NCBI RefSeq assembly: GCF_013823965.1
Contig: NZ_PNNA01000074.1
Span: forward strand, 1-64,000
Source of the DNA: Flavobacterium sp.
Lineage (GTDB): Bacteria; Bacteroidota; Bacteroidia; Flavobacteriales; Flavobacteriaceae
Reading direction: 5' to 3'
Length of the DNA: 64,000 bases
The notes beneath the pieces were generated by a model. It saw only the letters and a program-made list of their open reading frames with translations. It did no database searches and was not told the DNA's origin. Below are positions 59,623-64,000 of the stretch, piece by piece (within the stretch, counting starts at the first letter, position 1; each line of letters begins with the position of its first letter). Position numbers and translations under genes: made by a program.

Positions 59623-60591
59623 TTATTTTTCTTCTAGTAGTACTTTTTTTATGGCGTTTAATTCTTCTATTTTCTCTGGGCTTACGGTTGGATATTCTAA
59701 TTCCATTTCGTCCAAGGCGTGAATAATTGCCGAGGCGATTGCGATTCGTGCATAAGATTTATTATCGGCAGGAATCACGTACCAAGGCGATTTTTCGGTT
59801 GAGGTATTTTTGATTAATTCTTCGTAAGCATGCATATAGTCGTTCCAGTAGCCTCTTTCATTGACATCTCCAGCGCTAAATTTCCAATTTTTTTCCGAGT
59901 CTTCAATGCGTTCGATGAAACGTTCTTTTTGTTCTTCTTTGGAAACGTTCAGGAAAAATTTGATAACGATGGTACCATTTCGGTTCAAATATTTTTCGAA
60001 GTTGCGAATGTCTTGAAAACGATCTTCCCAAATGTCTTTGGTTACCAATTTTTCTGGAAGTTTTTGACCTTTCAAAATCGCTTCATGCACTCGTACAACA
60101 AGCACTTCTTCATAATAAGAGCGATTAAAAATACCGATGCGTCCTCGTTCGGGCAAATGTTTTTGGCAGCGCCACAAAAAGTCGTGGTCCAGCTCTTCTG
60201 AACTTGGTGCTTTAAATGAGGAAACTTGGCAACCTTGTGGGTTTATTCCCGACATTACATGTTTGATGGCACCGTCTTTTCCGGCGGCATCCATGGCTTG
60301 AAAAATAATCAAGAGCGACCATTTGTCCTGGGCATACAAAATATCTTGCATGGCGGCCAATGCATTGATGCCTATTTCCAAGGTGTCTTTTACCTGAGAT
60401 TTTTCTTCAGAACCCAAATTAAAACTGGCTTTAGTCTCATAATCTTTCAGACGAAAATCATTTCCATTGCCGACACAATATTGTTTTGAGAATTTTTTGG
60501 CACGATCGATAATTGATTTTTTGCTTAATTTGCTTAAATCCAATGGGTTTAAATTTGAATCGTCTGAGTCTTTTTTATTGTTTTTTGACAT
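59623..60591 (-). CDS. Polyphosphate kinase 2 (PPK2), polyphosphate:nucleotide phosphotransferase type
   Basis: A 322-residue kinase. Walker A is FQAMDAAGKDGAIKH, the next block IFNRSYYEEVLVVRVH with the preceding ERGRIG is the Walker B/lid region, and SGINPQGCQVSSFKAPS is the spacer typical of the PPK2 group that moves phosphate between polyphosphate and nucleotides. The pattern suits the class III enzymes that act on AMP and ADP. It is upstream of the SulP gene in the same direction. A TATTTTTG at 60712-60719 (minus), 120 bases upstream, is the only promoter-like box I see in the gap. Confidence 0.93.
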   Translation of the reverse strand: MSKNNKKDSDDSNLNPLDLSKLSKKSIIDRAKKFSKQYCVGNGNDFRLKDYETKASFNLGSEEKSQVKDTLEIGINALAAMQDILYAQDKWSLLIIFQAMDAAGKDGAIKHVMSGINPQGCQVSSFKAPSSEELDHDFLWRCQKHLPERGRIGIFNRSYYEEVLVVRVHEAILKGQKLPEKLVTKDIWEDRFQDIRNFEKYLNRNGTIVIKFFLNVSKEEQKERFIERIEDSEKNWKFSAGDVNERGYWNDYMHAYEELIKNTSTEKSPWYVIPADNKSYARIAIASAIIHALDEMELEYPTVSPEKIEELNAIKKVLLEEK

Positions 60592-60830
60592 AGTTTTATG
60601 TTTTTTAAACCGTTGGATGCAATTGTTTTTAGCTAAAAATAGTGTCGTAAACAGGAATCAAAATTCTAAAACACACTGTTTTGAAACCTAAAAAAAATTA
60701 AATAGTTCTTTCAAAAATAGTGAAAATTATTTAAAAAATTTGGTAGACATGTCTTTCCGGAACTTTGTTTCAAATACTGGAATTTGAGATAAAAACCTGT
60801 TTCAATTCCGTGATTATGAATCAATTGATT

Positions 60831-61283
60831 TTAGCATGATTCCCTTTTCATTTCAATATGCGGAATATCGTCTTCTAAATACATTTCGCTTGTTTGGACA
60901 AATCCGTGGCTTTCGTAGAATTTTTTGAGGTACAATTGTGCTCCAATGGTGATTTTGCTTTCGCCAAAATGAGTTTTGATTCCGGCAATTGCTTCACGCA
61001 TTAAATCATGTCCCCATTTCCTTTCGCGATAATTGGCATCGACAACCACTCTGCCGATGGAGGCATTTTCGAAAGAAATTCCTGGTTTGAAAAGACGTGA
61101 ATAGGCAACAATTTTGCCTTCGAATTCGCCATAAAGATGCAAGGCCACTTTGTCTTTCCCGTCAAGATCGAGATAAACGCAGTTTTGTTCGACCACAAAA
61201 ATGGTGCTTCTTAATTTCATGATATCATAAAGCTCGTGTGTCGAAAGTGCTTCAAAAGACTTTATTTTCCAGTGTATTCCCAT
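60831..61283 (-). CDS. GNAT N-acetyltransferase, ElaA-like
   Basis: A 150-residue acetyltransferase of the ElaA branch of the GNAT family. Recognisable are RSTIFVVEQNCVYLDLDG near the N-terminus and the acetyl-CoA loop in GRVVVDANYRERKWGHDLM, with the final FYESHGFVQTSEMY. Substrates of ElaA-like enzymes are not established. It starts 6 bases after the stop of the DUF4837 gene, so the two are co-transcribed. Confidence 0.88.
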   Translation of the reverse strand: MGIHWKIKSFEALSTHELYDIMKLRSTIFVVEQNCVYLDLDGKDKVALHLYGEFEGKIVAYSRLFKPGISFENASIGRVVVDANYRERKWGHDLMREAIAGIKTHFGESKITIGAQLYLKKFYESHGFVQTSEMYLEDDIPHIEMKRESC

Positions 61284-61289
61284 TCTATA

Positions 61290-62267
61290 TTACTTATTTA
61301 AAATAACAATTGATTTTATGATTGACTCTAATTCGTGCATCAAATCTCGCTCTTCTTTAGAAGGAGAATAACAAAATCCCTCCAAAACCAAGATTCTGTA
61401 ATGTTCCTTGTCGACAATTGCATAATTGACAAAAGGTCCCGACATAAAATCGTTTTTTAGTTCCCATGTTCCTCTTGTTTCGTAGGCTTCTTTGTTGTTT
61501 AGTTTCGTTTTGAAAAGATAGGGTGCGTAGCCGTCCTCGGTAATCATTTGCGTATCCGGTTCTGTGCCTCGAATGTATAAATTACCAATAGAATCGCGCA
61601 TTTTGACAATGTTTGCAATCTGGTTGGAGGCTTTTTTTATGGAACTTATTGGAACCTGATAAATCAAAAGGTTGGTATTCCCGCTGATGATTTCTTTTTT
61701 CAACCAAAGAAAATTACTGTTTTGACGTGCATACAAATAGCCGGAAGGAACTTGCAAAGAAATCTGGAATTTATTCTTGATTATTATGGGATTGATTAAG
61801 GATTGATTGTTGATTCTTTGGCTTTCGGCAATCTCGGTTTCTTTTATGATTTTGATTATTTTGGGCGTATTTTTTTCGATAATTTCCAAAATGGCATCGC
61901 TTGTTTTACCGGAAATATGGAACACGTTTTGTGGTGATGCATATTGGTCTTTCTTGATTACAAATTGATTTTTATTTTCTTTTTTCACCACAATAATCGT
62001 CCTGCTGTCCGTCATAAACCCCTCCATAAGTTTCGCGGGATATTGGTTTATGGTAAAAAGAGGTTCTTCTTGCGGCAATCCTATCACGGGTGATGCAAAT
62101 TTGTTTCGAATGCGGTCGCCAACCTCGCCATTCCATAATTGGTCGTCAATTATAACCGAAATAGTGTTGATTTTGCCTGTTGCTTTTCTTGGCAAATCCT
62201 CTTCTTGCTTTTTACATGAAAAAAACAACAAGGCAATTAGAAACAATAAAAAATGGGCTTTATTCAT
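61290..62267 (-). CDS. DUF4837 lipoprotein
   Basis: A 325-residue protein with a lipoprotein signal (LLFLIALLFFSCKK, Cys18). The mature domain has NTISVIIDDQLWNGEVGD, a typical DUF4837 start, and later LMHELESIIKS at the end. The family is confined to Bacteroidota and of unknown function; it is usually encoded near a LysM lytic transglycosylase gene, as here. A -7 box precedes it and the ElaA-like gene follows at once. Confidence 0.87.
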   Translation of the reverse strand: MNKAHFLLFLIALLFFSCKKQEEDLPRKATGKINTISVIIDDQLWNGEVGDRIRNKFASPVIGLPQEEPLFTINQYPAKLMEGFMTDSRTIIVVKKENKNQFVIKKDQYASPQNVFHISGKTSDAILEIIEKNTPKIIKIIKETEIAESQRINNQSLINPIIIKNKFQISLQVPSGYLYARQNSNFLWLKKEIISGNTNLLIYQVPISSIKKASNQIANIVKMRDSIGNLYIRGTEPDTQMITEDGYAPYLFKTKLNNKEAYETRGTWELKNDFMSGPFVNYAIVDKEHYRILVLEGFCYSPSKEERDLMHELESIIKSIVILNK

Positions 62268-62293
62268 TAGAATTTCAATTATGAAATAGACCT

Positions 62294-62301
62294 CAAATTT
62301 A
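62294..62301 (-). promoter_or_regulatory. Putative -7 box of the DUF4837 operon
   Basis: Reads TAAATTTG on the minus strand, 26 bases before the DUF4837 ATG. Confidence 0.5.
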
Positions 62302-62362
62302 TAGAAAAAGACAGCCGTTTTTATAGAAAAAAGAACAAAAGAATTTTCCGGGAACTTTTGTT

Positions 62363-62556
62363 TTACTCTTTAGAAAGTTTTTTTAATTGAAATTTTTTGA
62401 AATCTATGGGCGAACCTTCATAATTTAAAGAAATTTTGACCTCTGTAGATGAGGTTTCGACACATTCCCAATCATTCTTGGATAAACTTTTTTGGTGTAC
62501 GGCTTATGAATTTAAGAGAAAAAAAAGGTAAAAACAAAAGCTGTTTGTTTGAGCAT
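62363..62556 (-). pseudogene. Possible decayed small exported protein gene
   Basis: Within the 310-base gap between the LysM and DUF4837 genes, the minus strand has an ATG at 62556 giving MLKQTAFVFTFFFS, a signal-peptide-like start, then a stop. In another frame, the last 46 codons before a TAA at 62363 are open and read like protein (KNDWECVETSSTEVKISLN and SPIDFKKFQLKKL). Joining them needs frame changes, for instance in the poly-T run. This may be a broken gene, a sequencing error or chance. Apart from the promoter box, nothing else is in the gap. Confidence 0.3.
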
Positions 62557-62578
62557 CGATGAAATTTTAAAACAAAAC

Positions 62579-64000
62579 TTATCCGTTTATTTTTAATTTC
62601 ATTCCCGGTTTAAGGTCTTCGGCACGTAAATCATTCCATTTTTTGATATCAGAAATGGATACTCCCGGATATTTTTTGGCGATGCTGTATAAAGAATCTC
62701 CTTTTTTAACGTAATAGTTGATGTCTTTACTTTTTGAAACAGAAGCCAAATTGTCTTTTTTCTTGAACGTTTCGGATGGTTCTTTGTTTTCAATTGCCAT
62801 TTCACTTTTGGCAACAATTAAACTACTTCCCAAAGTAATAGTGTTGTCTTGCAAATTGTTCCATTGTTTTAAATCGTCCAAAGAGCTTCCAAATTTTTTG
62901 GAAATAGTCCCAAGATTGTCTCCCTTTTTAACGATGTATTCCACGTTTTCCATCTTTGGAACCAATGCTATTTGTTCGTTTTCGACAGCTTCATTTTTAG
63001 AAATTTGCAATGAAGCTCCTAATTGAATTGAAGTCCCGGAAAGATGATTCCATTCTTTAATTTCCTCGACCGAAACATTGTTTTTCTTGGCAATACTACT
63101 TAAGTTGTCTCCTTTTTGAACTACATAAAATGCAGTAATATTGGACGACAAAGTATCTGTTTTTATAGTTTTGTTCGCTTTTTCTTCCTTGATGATTTTA
63201 GTGTCAGAAACCGCAATTTGTTTGTTTTGGGCTTTGATTTCTGGTAAAATATTGTCAGTTTTCAGTTCTTTTCTCACCGTTTTAACCACACTTTCGTTAG
63301 TGATGATTTTCAAGCTTTTGCCACTGGACACCATGTTGCTTTTTAGGGCATTCCACTTTTTTATTTCGGAAACGGAAACACCATATTTATTGGCAATTTC
63401 ACTAAGGTTATCACCTCTTTTTACGATGTAATATTTTGTTTTCGGAAGTGTAATTCGTTGTTGGGTATAATTTAAAGTGTCTGTTGCAACAATTGCTTTC
63501 CTAATCTGGAAAGGTCTTTCTCGAAGGTTCATTTCGCGCTCTGCATACGCATAAATTTTGTCTTCGTTTGAGGCGAAAACAGCCATTTTATCCATAGGCA
63601 ATCTCAAAAAATGAGCTTGGTCGTGATAAAAAGGAACCACGTTTAGTTTGTAGGAGGGATTTAACAATTGCAATTGCGCTACCGGAACATCAAGCAAGTC
63701 TGATATTTGTTTGAACGACATTTGCTTTTTAATCATTATCGTGTCTGTGGCAAAATGTTTTATTGCGGCTCTATTGGGAACGATTCCGTGTTCTTTGTGG
63801 TATTCGTAAATGTACATTGTCGCTAAAAAAGCGGGCACATATCCTTGCGTTTCTTTGGGTAAATTTTTCCGGATGTTCCAATAGTTTTGCTGTCCTCCAG
63901 AACGACGAATCGCTTTGGCAACATTTCCGGGTCCTGAATTATAAGATGCCAAAACCAAATCCCAGTCGCCAAAAATAGCATACATGTTTGTCATATATTG
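62579..64000 (-). CDS. LysM-containing lytic transglycosylase (MltD-like), 5' end cut by window edge
   Basis: The minus strand is open from the window edge to a stop at 62579, giving about 473 residues of a longer protein. The left-over N-terminal part (ASYNSGPGNVAKAIRRSGG) is the end of an SLT lysozyme-like domain. After a linker come four LysM modules, each with the pattern YxVKxGDNLxxIAxKxGVSxxxIKxWN, the last ending the protein. MltD-type enzymes cut peptidoglycan and anchor to it through LysM. It lies upstream of the DUF4837 gene, a common pairing in Bacteroidota. Confidence 0.9.
   Translation of the reverse strand, partial: QYMTNMYAIFGDWDLVLASYNSGPGNVAKAIRRSGGQQNYWNIRKNLPKETQGYVPAFLATMYIYEYHKEHGIVPNRAAIKHFATDTIMIKKQMSFKQISDLLDVPVAQLQLLNPSYKLNVVPFYHDQAHFLRLPMDKMAVFASNEDKIYAYAEREMNLRERPFQIRKAIVATDTLNYTQQRITLPKTKYYIVKRGDNLSEIANKYGVSVSEIKKWNALKSNMVSSGKSLKIITNESVVKTVRKELKTDNILPEIKAQNKQIAVSDTKIIKEEKANKTIKTDTLSSNITAFYVVQKGDNLSSIAKKNNVSVEEIKEWNHLSGTSIQLGASLQISKNEAVENEQIALVPKMENVEYIVKKGDNLGTISKKFGSSLDDLKQWNNLQDNTITLGSSLIVAKSEMAIENKEPSETFKKKDNLASVSKSKDINYYVKKGDSLYSIAKKYPGVSISDIKKWNDLRAEDLKPGMKLKING

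Noticed and set aside
1..64000. tRNA, rRNA or riboswitch genes
   Set aside because: I looked through every gap for T-loop-like GGTTCGAATCC patterns and for known leader motifs and found none; most gaps are under 300 bases and filled by promoters, terminators or repeats.

Overview
The window is an AT-rich stretch of a Bacteroidota chromosome, most likely from Flavobacterium or a close relative. The evidence is a gliding-motility lipoprotein (GldH), a SusC/SusD outer-membrane pair, SPFH, DUF4837, DUF4175 and OmpH-type proteins typical of the group, and many -7 promoter boxes of the TAnnTTTG type in front of genes. There is no prophage, insertion sequence, CRISPR array, tRNA or rRNA gene that I can see. 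Nearly everything is core housekeeping gene content, densely packed in short operons.

Layout. 0-7 kb: folB (cut by the window edge), glnS with an unusual C-terminal extension, a YtxH/holin-like/small-protein trio, an SPFH protein, a beta-barrel protein and gltX. 7-14 kb: a large DUF4175 membrane protein overlapping ybeY, then mnmG; four copies of the 16-bp chromosomal parS site lie around mnmG (three upstream within 184 bp, one downstream), which suggests the origin-proximal centromere region. 14-21 kb: an OmpH-like lipoprotein, a PIF1-like helicase, and a minus-strand block of rnpA, a DUF4349 lipoprotein, an S41 protease and a double-OmpA protein. 21-25 kb: two tandem lysophospholipid acyltransferases, an acyl-ACP desaturase and an HD hydrolase. 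24.7-38 kb: the heme region. hemH and hemJ read left, together with a sensor kinase and a crotonase; hemA, hemC, hemD, hemE, two unknown genes, hemF and hemB read right, followed by a c-type cytochrome. An AraC-type regulator sits between the two arms. 38-50 kb: a DNA-repair methyltransferase, a DEDD exonuclease, a SpmA/SpmB-like fusion, class I fumarase, trpS, a two-subunit CoA transferase, PBP1A, gldH and ricT. 50-64 kb: a SusC/SusD pair, a tRNA-hydroxylation group (trhO, trhP and a ferredoxin), a SulP transporter, PPK2, an ElaA-like acetyltransferase, a DUF4837 lipoprotein and a LysM lytic transglycosylase cut by the right edge.

How the genes work together. The heme genes supply every step from glutamyl-tRNA to protoheme except HemL, through oxygen-dependent HemF and the protoporphyrin route (HemJ, HemH). 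gltX makes glutamyl-tRNA, the substrate of HemA, although it lies far from the hem genes. The trhO and trhP genes encode the two alternative routes to 5-hydroxyuridine at tRNA position 34. In this window the two unrelated enzymes carry a homologous C-terminal domain of about 85 residues, and a ferredoxin gene overlaps trhP by one base. With mnmG this makes several wobble-modification genes in the window.

The gaps between genes hold several families of short dispersed repeats: ACCATATAAGG inverted repeats, ACTGAACACT arrays, GATTTTAGATTTCAG-like units, REP-like GGATTAAAATCC palindromes and one larger hairpin element near 45.8 kb. The strongest observations for follow-up are the trhO-trhP-ferredoxin group with its shared domain, the parS cluster, and the unknown genes inside the heme operon.
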